Of a stretch of 6,961 bases of DNA, positions 1-6,416 are shown one piece after another. The notes below the pieces were generated by a model. The model ran no database searches, was not told where the DNA came from, and worked only from the letters and a program-made list of their open reading frames with translations. Each line of letters starts with the position of its first letter. Within the stretch, counting starts at the first letter, position 1. A program made the position numbers and the translations under genes. This DNA comes from Patescibacteria group bacterium. GTDB taxonomy: Bacteria; Patescibacteriota; Dojkabacteria; JAKAPS01; JAJZLI01. Location: NCBI GenBank assembly GCA_023380695.1, contig JAMCRT010000038.1, positions 1 to 6,961 of the forward strand. The letters run 5' to 3'.

Positions 1-1284
1 TTCCGGTAAAAATTCTGGTTTTACAATAATATCATCTATAAATGGTGCTGCTTTTAAGTTTTTAATTTTTCCTCTTAAAAGGTTGAAGCTTTCTCTTCTT
101 ATTGCAAAATATTTTTCTATATCCGATTCATTTTTTGCAACTCTAGAATAAAGATTATTATATTTCTTTATATGATCCATTAATTTATTTACTTTATCAT
201 TTACTATTGACTGATCATCTTCATTAAATTCTACAAGAAGTACTAATTTGGGAAGTTTTCTTTCTTTTAGTACTAACAAGAATTCTGGTAGAAATTCAAG
301 TGGCATATTTATTGCTTTTTTACCAAGTAATTTAGAAAATTGAAATATAAATTTTAATGCGAGTTTAAATGTATAATTATCAAATGATTCAAAACTTTCA
401 GGTTTAAATTCTAATATTTCATTAATAAGTTTTGGCAAATGATCAAAATTTTCAAGAAATATTATCACTAATCCTCTTTTATCTCTTTCTTTTATAAGGC
501 GCAGCTTTGCCTTTGTAATCATACCTAACGTTCCCTGTGATCCAATAAATATTTGAGATAAATCAAATATATTTTTATCCCATATATTCCATATATTATA
601 TCCAGAAGAGATTTTAGATACTTGTGGCTTTGAATTCTTTATAAGATCATAATTTTTATCTACTAAATCATACATTTTTCTAAAAATATCTCCTTCAAAG
701 CTGTTCTCTTTCATTTTTTCATCTAATGTAGGTTTATCTATTTTTTCAAATGTATGTTCTTTTCCATCTGATAATACTATATTTAAATTTTCAACATATT
801 TTTCAGTTTTTCCAAAATTTAGAGATTTCTCACCTCCTGAATTATTGGCTAACATTCCACCAAATGCACATAAATTTTTAGATGCAGGATATGCAGGGTA
901 TAGAAGATGTTTTTTATCTGCTAAAACTTCAAAATCTCTAAAATATACACCAGGTTCTATTATAGTACTCATGTCATTTTCATCAATATCAATTATTTTA
1001 TTTATATATCTTGTGAAATCTAGAGATATAGAGTCTGTAATAGTTCCTCCAGACATATCGGTTCCTGCAGATCTTCCAGTAATAGAAATATATTCTCCTT
1101 GACTCTTTTTTTCTTTTACAAAATCTACAAGCTTTTCTATGTCATTACTGTTTTTAGGGTATACAATTAGAGTTGGCTTCATTGTGAATATGCTAGCATC
1201 GGTGCTATGTGATAACAATTCACTCTCATTGTCTGTTACATCTCCTTGAAGTATTTTTACTAATTCTTCTTTGATGTTTGTCAT
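1..1284 (-). CDS. FAD-binding oxidoreductase, GlcD/D-lactate dehydrogenase-like family (3' end beyond window)
   Basis: The frame is open for all 428 codons and runs off the left edge, so the C-terminus is missing. The protein resembles the FAD_binding_4 (PCMH-fold) family with an attached FAD-oxidase C-terminal domain, which oxidises 2-hydroxy acids such as lactate or glycolate using FAD. The FAD-binding loop is at about residues 70-80 (GRSAGTDMSGG). The 'GGMLANNSGGEKSLNFGKT' block is at about 142-160 and 'GSQGTLGMIT' at about 248-257. A C-terminal-domain block with an Arg pair, 'RRESFNLLRG', is at about 396-405, followed by 'APFIDDIIV' at about 413-421. No signal peptide is seen, so it is probably cytoplasmic. 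The ATG overlaps the TGA of the transketolase C-subunit gene by 4 nt (ATGA), implying translational coupling as last visible gene of the operon. Only a weak purine stretch precedes the start. The loop wording recalls homologs in Patescibacteria, which is memory rather than a search. The substrate cannot be assigned, and any C-terminal Fe-S domain would lie outside the window. Confidence 0.88.
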   Translation of the reverse strand, partial: MTNIKEELVKILQGDVTDNESELLSHSTDASIFTMKPTLIVYPKNSNDIEKLVDFVKEKKSQGEYISITGRSAGTDMSGGTITDSISLDFTRYINKIIDIDENDMSTIIEPGVYFRDFEVLADKKHLLYPAYPASKNLCAFGGMLANNSGGEKSLNFGKTEKYVENLNIVLSDGKEHTFEKIDKPTLDEKMKENSFEGDIFRKMYDLVDKNYDLIKNSKPQVSKISSGYNIWNIWDKNIFDLSQIFIGSQGTLGMITKAKLRLIKERDKRGLVIIFLENFDHLPKLINEILEFKPESFESFDNYTFKLALKFIFQFSKLLGKKAINMPLEFLPEFLLVLKERKLPKLVLLVEFNEDDQSIVNDKVNKLMDHIKKYNNLYSRVAKNESDIEKYFAIRRESFNLLRGKIKNLKAAPFIDDIIVKPEFLPE

Positions 1285-2270
1285 TTCTTTCTTGCTATAA
1301 CTTTTCTGACTTTCTCTTTAATACTGTCTTTGTCCATATGATACTTTAATAATAATTCATCAGGTGATCCAGATTCTCCAAATGTATTTTGCATTCCAAC
1401 AAATTCTATAGGAGTAGGCATGTTTTGAGAGAGTACTTCAGATATCATTCCTCCTAGCCCTCCTGTTATTTGATGATCTTCTGCTGTTACTACTGCTCTA
1501 GTCGTAGATGCCTCTTTTATAATATTTTCTGTATCACTCTCTTTGATAGTTGATACATTTACTACATTGACTTCTATTCCTTCTTTTTGTAATTCTTTTG
1601 CTGCAGTAAGTGCATTATATAAAATAAATCCTGTAGCAAATATACTTACTTTTGGATTATTACCAATCCAAAATGTTTGATTTTTTCCAACACTAAAAGG
1701 TGTTTTATCTGTAGTCATTATAGAGGTATTTGCTCTCGTAAAACGTAAATATACAGGACCTTTAATATCATATGATTTCTCAGTTGCCTTTCTTGCTTCA
1801 ATGGCGTCAGTTGGAACTATTATTGTTATATCTGGGATACATCTCAGTATTGCTATATCTTCTGTTGCCTGATGTGTAGCACCATCTTCTGCTGTCATTA
1901 ATCCTGAATGATGACCTGCTATTTTTACATTAGCTCTGTTATAAATGATTGTTGTTCTTATCACTTCCCAGTTTCTTCCTGGAGAAAAAGTTGCATATGA
2001 TGATATGTATGGTGTTTTTCCTGTTACAGCAAGTCCTGCTGCAACTCCTGCCATATTCTGTTCTGCTACACCACATTCAAAAAACCTATCTTTGTATAAC
2101 TTTGAAAATTCTTCTACTCTTGTAGATTCAGTAAGATCTGCCGTAAGAACTACTACATCATTATGTATTTTTGCAAGATTCAAAAGACCACTAGAATAGC
2201 CATCTCTAGTAGCACTCATTTGTGGATTTTCAAACATATCTTCATTTAGGTAGAGTTCTTTGTTTAACAT
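1281..2270 (-). CDS. Transketolase, C-terminal subunit (split transketolase)
   Basis: This 329-residue protein is the pyrimidine-binding half of a two-subunit transketolase. With the N-subunit it transfers two-carbon ketol units between sugar phosphates in the non-oxidative pentose phosphate pathway, using thiamine diphosphate. The Transket_pyr domain covers about residues 20-185. Within it, 'FFECGVAEQNMAGVAAGLA' carries the conserved Glu (E70) that activates the cofactor aminopyrimidine. 'AEDGATHQATEDIA' (about 127-140) supplies the usual active-site His at 133. The Transketolase_C domain follows at about 205-325, with 'TAEDHQITGGLGG' (about 262-274) and 'FGESGSPDELL' (about 297-307). The ATG follows the N-subunit stop directly (TAAATG), so translation is likely coupled. 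No Shine-Dalgarno match is visible. Length fits the family. A 1-deoxyxylulose-5-phosphate synthase is a related alternative, but that is a single long chain and the adjacent N-subunit argues against it. Confidence 0.95.
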   Translation of the reverse strand: MLNKELYLNEDMFENPQMSATRDGYSSGLLNLAKIHNDVVVLTADLTESTRVEEFSKLYKDRFFECGVAEQNMAGVAAGLAVTGKTPYISSYATFSPGRNWEVIRTTIIYNRANVKIAGHHSGLMTAEDGATHQATEDIAILRCIPDITIIVPTDAIEARKATEKSYDIKGPVYLRFTRANTSIMTTDKTPFSVGKNQTFWIGNNPKVSIFATGFILYNALTAAKELQKEGIEVNVVNVSTIKESDTENIIKEASTTRAVVTAEDHQITGGLGGMISEVLSQNMPTPIEFVGMQNTFGESGSPDELLLKYHMDKDSIKEKVRKVIARKK

Positions 2271-3131
2271 TTAATATTCAGATCTAATTTTATTTTTCAT
2301 TGTATTTATTTCCTTGATCGCTTTTTTTGCTTCCTCACTATTAGGAGGTTTTCCATGCCATAACGCTTCATTCTCCATAAAGTCTACCCCAAACCCAGGA
2401 ATTGTGTGTGCTATTATGCATTGAGGTTTCTCATGGATGGTTTGTGCCTCAGCTACTGCCTCTATGAATTCTTTAATACTGTGTCCATTTACTTCTAAAA
2501 CATGCCAATTAAATGATTCATATTTTTTCTTTAAATCATCTAGAGGCATAACATCTTCTGTAAATCCATCTATTTGAATATTATTTCTATCAATTATAAC
2601 AGTAAGGTTATCCAATCTATATTTTGCTCCCATCATTATTGCCTCCCAAGTACATCCTTCTTCATGTTCTCCATCTGAAGTTATACAATATACTCTATTA
2701 TTTTTATTATCCATTTTTAATGCTAGAGCAATACCAATTGATTGAGATATACCCTCTCCTAGTGGACCTGAAGTTGTTTCTAGTCCATCAATAGCGATTC
2801 TATGAGGATGTCCTTGTAATCTTGAATTTATTTTACGAAGTGTTTTTAATTCATCTATTGGAAAGTAATCAGATAATGCCATAGCAGCATATCTTACTGG
2901 ACATATATGTCCATTTGAAAGCACTAACCTATCCCTACCATCCCAGAGAGGATCTTCAGGTTTATGATTTAATATATAGAAATAGAGAGCTGAGAATATA
3001 TCTGCCATACCAATTGGCCCTGCAGTATGACCTGATTTTGCAGTAAGTAACATCTCTATAATAAGATCTCTTATAGTAGCTGCTTTTTCTTCAAGCTCAA
3101 TGAGTTTTTTATCGGTAATATCAGGTAACAT
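2271..3131 (-). CDS. Transketolase, N-terminal subunit (split transketolase)
   Basis: This 286-residue protein is the thiamine-diphosphate pyrophosphate-binding half of transketolase. The expected landmarks are present in order: 'SGHTAGPIGMADIFSALY' at about 33-50 with the substrate-contacting His35, 'LSNGH' at 71-75, 'GHPH' at 107-110, and 'TTSGPLGEG' at about 119-127. The Mg/ThDP motif starts 'SDGEHEEGCTWEA' at 152-164 and ends at 'DRNN' (181-184). 'FMENEALWHG' lies at about 251-260. The first Gly of the classic GDG is Ser here (SDGE), which I recall as common in split transketolases. It forms the active enzyme with the product of the adjoining downstream gene. The gap to the upstream glycerate kinase gene is 27 nt. 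The chosen ATG has only a weak AAAGA upstream, but it lies 7 nt after a promoter-like -10 box, so transcription may also start here. Length is typical of the N-subunit. Confidence 0.95.
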   Translation of the reverse strand: MLPDITDKKLIELEEKAATIRDLIIEMLLTAKSGHTAGPIGMADIFSALYFYILNHKPEDPLWDGRDRLVLSNGHICPVRYAAMALSDYFPIDELKTLRKINSRLQGHPHRIAIDGLETTSGPLGEGISQSIGIALALKMDNKNNRVYCITSDGEHEEGCTWEAIMMGAKYRLDNLTVIIDRNNIQIDGFTEDVMPLDDLKKKYESFNWHVLEVNGHSIKEFIEAVAEAQTIHEKPQCIIAHTIPGFGVDFMENEALWHGKPPNSEEAKKAIKEINTMKNKIRSEY

Positions 3132-3138
3132 TCTTTAT

Positions 3139-3168
3139 ATAATATAGCACAAAAATTTTTAATGTCTA
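3139..3168 (-). promoter_or_regulatory. Candidate internal promoter for the transketolase genes (near-leaderless)
   Basis: Reading the minus strand, TAGACA (3168-3163; 5 of 6 to the TTGACA consensus) is followed by 18 nt and TATTAT (3144-3139; 5 of 6 to TATAAT). The transketolase N-subunit ATG begins 7 nt later. The predicted transcription start would fall at or one base before the A of the ATG. The -35 box lies at the very end of the glycerate kinase coding sequence. AT-rich DNA yields chance -10 boxes easily. Support comes from the same TAGACA-N18 layout in front of the glycerate kinase gene. Confidence 0.4.
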
Positions 3169-4427
3169 TATACAATCATTATATCCGAAACATTAGATGG
3201 AAGTTTTCCTGTTATTATCCCATCTTTTGTTTTCTCAAAAAAAGGAAGTGTATTATCATCTATTAGGTATTTTTTCATATCTAAATTCAAGTCTTTAGCT
3301 TTTTTTACTGTATTTATATCTCCAATAGCACCAGCTAATGTATAATTATCCCATCCATCTGTACCAAAGGATGATATAACTATATTTTTTTCAATATTTA
3401 ATAATGCACCGAGTACCACTTCTTGATTTCTTCCACCTCTACCCTTACCTTTCACATTTACAAAGCTTTCTCCTCCCGCAATCAGTAAGGTTCCCTGTGG
3501 AGTCTTTTGTATCAACTTCTCTCCAAGAGTTTTTGCATCGCAGGATATTGTTTTTGAATAAACAAATGTTTTAATGCCCACTCTATTAGCTTCTCTATCA
3601 ATGGAATCTATAGGAGTATCATTGGTAAGTATTAAAAAGTTAAATACATTATTGAAGTATTTTTCATTTTTGGGAGTTTCTGTAAAATACTTATCATCTA
3701 TTTTTATGCCAAATTTATTTTTAAGATTTATGGCGTCTGTTATTGTTGTTTCATCTATTACTGATGGTCCAGATGCAATAAAAGAAATATCATTACCTAA
3801 TACATCAGAGAAAATTAAATTTATGATACTTGCAGGATATACTGTTTTTGCAAAAAATCCCCCTTTTACTTTTGATAAATGTTTCCTTACTGTATTCATT
3901 TGATATATGTCCATTCCTGATTTTAGAATAGCACTGTCAATTTCTGTTTTTTGTTTTAAAGATAAAGAATATGGAGCTTCGAAAAGTGATGAACCTCCTC
4001 CACAAACTATTGTAATTACAAGATCATTCTTTGTAAGATTTGAAAATTTTTGGAGAACCATGTTTGCAAAATCAAAATTTTCCTTTGAAGGTAATGGGTG
4101 AGTACCTTTTGTAAATTTGATTTTACTGAATTTCTCTTCCATTATATCTATTACATATCCATCTGTTAAAAGATCTCCCAATTTTTCTTCTACTAATTTT
4201 GATATTACAGATGCACCTTTTCCAAAACCTAAAAGATATATATTTTTATATTTTGAAAGATCTATTGGAGCATCTTTTATATAAAGAATATTTGAGTTTG
4301 TCAGTGATATATTTTCTCCTACCACTTTTCGTGGTTGTATTGATTCATATGCCTTTTCTATAAGGTCCAGAACTAATTTTCTTTCATTAGTAAAACTCAA
4401 ATCTTTGTAATTTTTTACAATAGTCAT
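3159..4427 (-). CDS. Glycerate 2-kinase, DUF4147/MOFRL family
   Basis: This 422-residue protein matches the class II glycerate kinase family, which phosphorylates D-glycerate to 2-phosphoglycerate with ATP and so feeds glycerate into lower glycolysis. The N-terminal DUF4147 domain (about 15-265) shows 'GFGKGAS' at 67-73 with the conserved Lys70 and 'THPLPS' at 109-114. It also has the glycine-rich 'CGGGSSLFEAP' (142-152), 'NTVRKHLSKVKGG' (178-190) with Arg181, and 'SDVLGNDISFIASGPSV' (207-223). The C-terminal MOFRL domain (about 312-420) shows 'GGESFV', the name-giving 'GRGGRNQEV' near 329-337, and 'GTDGWDN' at 355-361. It is a cytoplasmic enzyme of typical length. It is the first gene of the minus-strand operon, 27 nt upstream of the transketolase pair. 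There is no Shine-Dalgarno sequence. The ATG sits 6 nt past a TATAAT box, so the mRNA is probably leaderless. Activity on a related sugar acid cannot be excluded. Confidence 0.93.
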   Translation of the reverse strand: MTIVKNYKDLSFTNERKLVLDLIEKAYESIQPRKVVGENISLTNSNILYIKDAPIDLSKYKNIYLLGFGKGASVISKLVEEKLGDLLTDGYVIDIMEEKFSKIKFTKGTHPLPSKENFDFANMVLQKFSNLTKNDLVITIVCGGGSSLFEAPYSLSLKQKTEIDSAILKSGMDIYQMNTVRKHLSKVKGGFFAKTVYPASIINLIFSDVLGNDISFIASGPSVIDETTITDAINLKNKFGIKIDDKYFTETPKNEKYFNNVFNFLILTNDTPIDSIDREANRVGIKTFVYSKTISCDAKTLGEKLIQKTPQGTLLIAGGESFVNVKGKGRGGRNQEVVLGALLNIEKNIVISSFGTDGWDNYTLAGAIGDINTVKKAKDLNLDMKKYLIDDNTLPFFEKTKDGIITGKLPSNVSDIMIVYRH

Positions 4428-4433
4428 ATTTCT

Positions 4434-4463
4434 ATTATATATGCAGCACTGTATTTTTGTCTA
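4434..4463 (-). promoter_or_regulatory. Candidate operon promoter, leaderless start for glycerate kinase
   Basis: On the minus strand, TAGACA (4463-4458, 5 of 6 to consensus) is followed by an 18-nt spacer and a perfect TATAAT (4439-4434). Six bases then separate the box from the glycerate kinase ATG at 4427. The usual 7-nt spacing from the -10 box puts the transcription start on the A of the ATG itself. No ribosome binding site could fit, so initiation would be leaderless. This is the strongest promoter match in the divergent region at 4428-4548. Confidence 0.6.
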
Positions 4464-4522
4464 ATTTGGTCAATGAAACTTTTTTGTTTGCATTTTTGTA
4501 TATATTAATGTTAGAATTTGAA

Positions 4523-4549
4523 TTGACATAATTTTATGGGATTTATAGA
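4523..4549 (+). promoter_or_regulatory. Perfect TTGACA box upstream of the beta-propeller gene (doubtful promoter)
   Basis: TTGACA at 4523-4528 is a perfect -35 consensus in the divergent intergenic region. The best -10 partner, TATAGA at 4544-4549, is only 15 nt away and touches the start codon at 4549. A transcript from it would begin inside the gene, past the ATG. The signal peptide depends on that ATG, so this pairing cannot be the main promoter. TATATT at 4501-4506 is an alternative -10 without a good -35. A weak GGGA (4538-4541) lies 7 nt before the ATG as a possible ribosome binding site. Confidence 0.2.
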
Positions 4550-5844
4550 TGTTAAAAAATAACTTAAAATATATACTTTTAGTAATTCTTTTGGTAATTG
4601 TTTTATCTTTGGTAGCTAATTCTAATCATTCAGTTATAAAGCCTCATACCACATATTATTTTAAAAACTACAAACAATATTCAAATAATGGAAAAAATAA
4701 TAATGTTGTAAAGGGTGTAAAAGGAACTCTTTTATCAAAAGTTGTTCTTGCAAAAAATATTAATGGAGTCTCTTTTGATACTACTCCTGTTGTATCTGGT
4801 GATATGGAATATATTGGAACTATGAATAGAACTAAGCTTACTGGAGCTTTATATGCGATTAAAAGAACTACAGGAAAAGTTGTATGGCATGATAGTTTTT
4901 CAAATTGGATAATGACAAATCCTGTTGTTGTCCCTCAAATAGGAATGGTTTTTGTGGGGAGTGGAAATAGTAAACATTATGGTAAAACTAATGGGGTATC
5001 TTTTAGGGGTACTGGTAACAATTATATATATGCAATAGATTTAGGTACTGGTAAAATTGCATGGAAATATAAGACAGTAGGGGAAAATATGCCTACACCT
5101 ATTTATAAATCAGGTGTACTGTATTTTGTTAATGGAAACAGAACATTTTATGCATTATCTGTCAAAGATGGAAAACTTTTATGGAGTTTGAATGTTGGAT
5201 CTATTGTATCAATGTCATCTCCTGTAATGATAGGAAATAATGTATATTTTGGAGGAGCAGATCCATATGCAGTATTTGATGTAAATATAAAGAGCAAGAG
5301 TATTGCATGGAAAGATACAATGAAAGGTATTACAGGAGCTCTAGATGATACAACACCTACATATTCTAATGGTTTTATATATACAAACAGTACAAAATTA
5401 GTAAATTATAAAAAGAATCAAGGTAATGAATATTTATATAAGATTAATGCAACAAATGGTAATATAATATGGAAAATGAAAGAAGGATACGGTGTATTAA
5501 ATCTACCTACTGATCCTATGGAAGGAAGTGTATCTACAATTGTTGGAGATGTCTTATATACATCATCTAATGCAGCAAGAGAGTTACTTGCAGTGAACAC
5601 AAATACACAAAAGATTTTATGGAAATTTAAAGTTAGTGGTATGGTAAATGCTCCATTTATAATAATAAAGAATCTAATATATTCAATAACTGGTGATGGA
5701 AATGTATATGTATTAGATATAAAGAATGGGGAATTTATTGCAAAGAGAACATTAGGTGGTCCTGAATTAGCTTCTGGTATGAGTTTTTACTCAGGTAAAT
5801 TCTATGTTGCTACTGGTAACGGAAATATATATACATTCAAATAA
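4549..5844 (+). CDS. Membrane-anchored or exported PQQ-like (BamB-type) beta-propeller protein
   Basis: This 431-residue protein has a short basic N-terminus and one hydrophobic stretch at about residues 8-23, fitting a signal peptide or signal anchor. There is no lipobox cysteine, and I see no cysteine anywhere in the protein. The rest is a beta-propeller of repeating blades of the type 'IYAIDLGTGKIAWKY'. Seven copies start near residues 101, 160, 200, 243, 296, 346 and 386, and a closing 'GNIYTF' strand ends at 430. Most copies end in the G-K-x-x-W signature of the PQQ repeat; the last (FIAKR) lacks Trp. Family members include BamB and PQQ-dependent alcohol dehydrogenases. No dehydrogenase-specific residues or haem motif are evident, so a scaffold or ligand-binding role outside the membrane is likelier than catalysis, which is inference. 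The gene stands alone, divergent from the glycerate kinase operon. The only in-frame start that keeps the signal segment is this ATG. Confidence 0.85.
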   Translation: MLKNNLKYILLVILLVIVLSLVANSNHSVIKPHTTYYFKNYKQYSNNGKNNNVVKGVKGTLLSKVVLAKNINGVSFDTTPVVSGDMEYIGTMNRTKLTGALYAIKRTTGKVVWHDSFSNWIMTNPVVVPQIGMVFVGSGNSKHYGKTNGVSFRGTGNNYIYAIDLGTGKIAWKYKTVGENMPTPIYKSGVLYFVNGNRTFYALSVKDGKLLWSLNVGSIVSMSSPVMIGNNVYFGGADPYAVFDVNIKSKSIAWKDTMKGITGALDDTTPTYSNGFIYTNSTKLVNYKKNQGNEYLYKINATNGNIIWKMKEGYGVLNLPTDPMEGSVSTIVGDVLYTSSNAARELLAVNTNTQKILWKFKVSGMVNAPFIIIKNLIYSITGDGNVYVLDIKNGEFIAKRTLGGPELASGMSFYSGKFYVATGNGNIYTFK

Positions 5845-5852
5845 AGTATTCT

Positions 5853-5875
5853 AGAAAAGTTATTTTCTTTGTTTT
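5853..5875 (+). terminator. Weak candidate intrinsic terminator after the beta-propeller gene
   Basis: A 6-bp stem AGAAAA/TTTTCT (5853-5858 with 5863-5868) closes a GTTA tetraloop and is followed by TTGTTTT. It starts 8 nt past the stop codon at 5844. The stem has only one G-C pair, so stability is low and such structures arise by chance in AT-rich DNA. The position between two separately promoted genes makes a terminator reasonable. Confidence 0.3.
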
Positions 5876-5892
5876 AAAATACCTATTTTTTG

Positions 5893-5921
5893 TTGACTTT
5901 TACTTAGTGTTCTGATAACAT
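5893..5921 (+). promoter_or_regulatory. rpsO: Candidate rpsO promoter
   Basis: TTGACT (5893-5898, 5 of 6 to the -35 consensus) is followed by 17 nt and TAACAT (5916-5921, 4 of 6 to the -10 consensus). Transcription would begin near 5928, giving rpsO a leader of about 76 nt. A perfect TATAAT at 5996-6001 lies just 2 nt before the ATG. That is too close for it to serve the 6004 start, so the upstream pair is preferred. Confidence 0.4.
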
Positions 5922-5960
5922 GAAGATTAGAGCTTCTTTTACTAATAAGTTTTTTTAAAT

Positions 5961-5982
5961 GCTCATAATGTGGTTTATGGGT
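5961..5982 (+). promoter_or_regulatory. Hairpin in the rpsO leader, possible S15 autoregulatory element
   Basis: Bases 5961-5968 (GCTCATAA) can pair with 5975-5982 (TTATGGGT) around a six-base TGTGGT loop, giving 8 bp with two G-U wobbles. An AUUUUUAU run follows, and the start codon lies 21 nt downstream. The outer GCTC could instead pair with GAGC at 5930-5933, so two alternative folds are possible. S15 represses its own translation through leader RNA structures in several bacteria, and these differ between phyla. Assignment here is inference from position and folding only. Confidence 0.3.
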
Positions 5983-6003
5983 ATTTTTATGTTTATATAA
6001 TAT

Positions 6004-6297
6004 ATGGTAGCAAAGAAAAATACATCAATAGATTTACTCAGTCAATCTCAAAATAATATTATAAAAGATTTTGCCATTCATGAAGGTGATAATGGTTCAC
6101 CTGAAGTACAGGCTGCTTTGTTTACAAAAAGGATATTACAATTATCTGAACATTTAAAAGTAAATAAGAGAGATAATCATTCAAGAAGAGGTCTTTTGCA
6201 AATTTTAGGAAAAAGAAGAAGAATTCTTCAATTTTTGGAAAAAAAGGATAAAGAAAGATACTCTGTTTTAATAGGAAAATTAGGTTTGAAGAAATGA
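6004..6297 (+). CDS. rpsO: 30S ribosomal protein S15
   Basis: This 97-residue protein is S15, which binds the central domain of 16S rRNA early in 30S assembly. The hallmark block 'FAIHEGDNGSPEVQAALFTKRI' lies at about residues 23-44 (read here as FAIHEGDNGS then PEVQAALFTKRI). 'LSEHLKVNKRDNHSRRGL' with the conserved His-Ser-Arg-Arg is at about 47-64 and 'GKRRRILQFL' at about 69-78. The chain is about 8 residues longer than the usual 87-90 because of its N-terminus. An in-frame TAA at 5998-6000 and the lack of other ATG codons leave 6004 as the only plausible start. No Shine-Dalgarno sequence is visible. The TGA stop overlaps the pnp ATG by 4 nt. The last 37 bases are repeated in inverted orientation at the window end. 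Confidence 0.97.
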   Translation: MVAKKNTSIDLLSQSQNNIIKDFAIHEGDNGSPEVQAALFTKRILQLSEHLKVNKRDNHSRRGLLQILGKRRRILQFLEKKDKERYSVLIGKLGLKK

Positions 6298-6386
6298 AAG
6301 AAGTTATATATAAAGAAGGTGTAATAGATGGAGTAAAATTTTCTTTTGAGAGTGGAAGACTGGCACCTCAAGCACATTCATCAGTA
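6261..6386 (+). repeat. Left arm of a perfect 126-bp inverted repeat
   Basis: Every base from 6261 to 6386 equals the complement of its mirror position (positions sum to 13222) in 6836-6961. The arm carries the rpsO 3' end and pnp nucleotides 1-93. Identity stops abruptly at 6387. The 449-bp spacer (6387-6835) is pnp read backwards. Confidence 0.97.
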
Positions 6387-6416
6387 GATGATATAAACAT
6401 ATTGAGAGGTGATTGA
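6294..6416 (+). pseudogene. pnp: pnp 5' fragment (polynucleotide phosphorylase start), cut by an inverted junction
   Basis: The ATG at 6294 overlaps the rpsO TGA, the expected rpsO-pnp order. The first 31 residues (MKEVIYKEGV... to ...QAHSSV) are identical to the start of the minus-strand pnp at 6928. After base 6386 the sequence switches to the reverse complement of pnp nucleotides around 542. The frame then adds nine unrelated residues (DDINILRGD) and stops at 6414-6416. This copy has the true genomic context but is truncated by the junction, most likely an amplification or assembly artefact rather than a real mutation. Confidence 0.85.

Noticed and set aside
845..1102. Plus-strand open frame of 85 codons
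   Set aside because: It lies wholly inside the FAD oxidase gene on the other strand, has low-complexity sequence, and resembles no family.
1945..2199. Plus-strand open frame inside the transketolase C-subunit gene
   Set aside because: It is a shadow of a well-supported gene, with no recognisable domain.
3574..4101. Two plus-strand open frames opposite glycerate kinase
   Set aside because: They are antisense shadows of conserved motifs such as MOFRL and GGGSS regions.
5418..5600. Minus-strand open frame inside the beta-propeller gene
   Set aside because: It is antisense to clear PQQ repeats and has no features of its own.
5876..5891. AAAAT/ATTTT hairpin followed by T residues as a second terminator
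   Set aside because: The 5-bp stem is all A-T and overlaps the proposed rpsO -35 area, so it is indistinguishable from chance.
5996..6001. Perfect TATAAT just before rpsO as its -10 box
   Set aside because: It is 2 nt from the only possible start codon, so a transcript from it would begin inside the gene.
1281..6297. TGA recoded as glycine or tryptophan
   Set aside because: TGA ends rpsO and the transketolase C-subunit at expected C-termini, and tryptophans are encoded by TGG.
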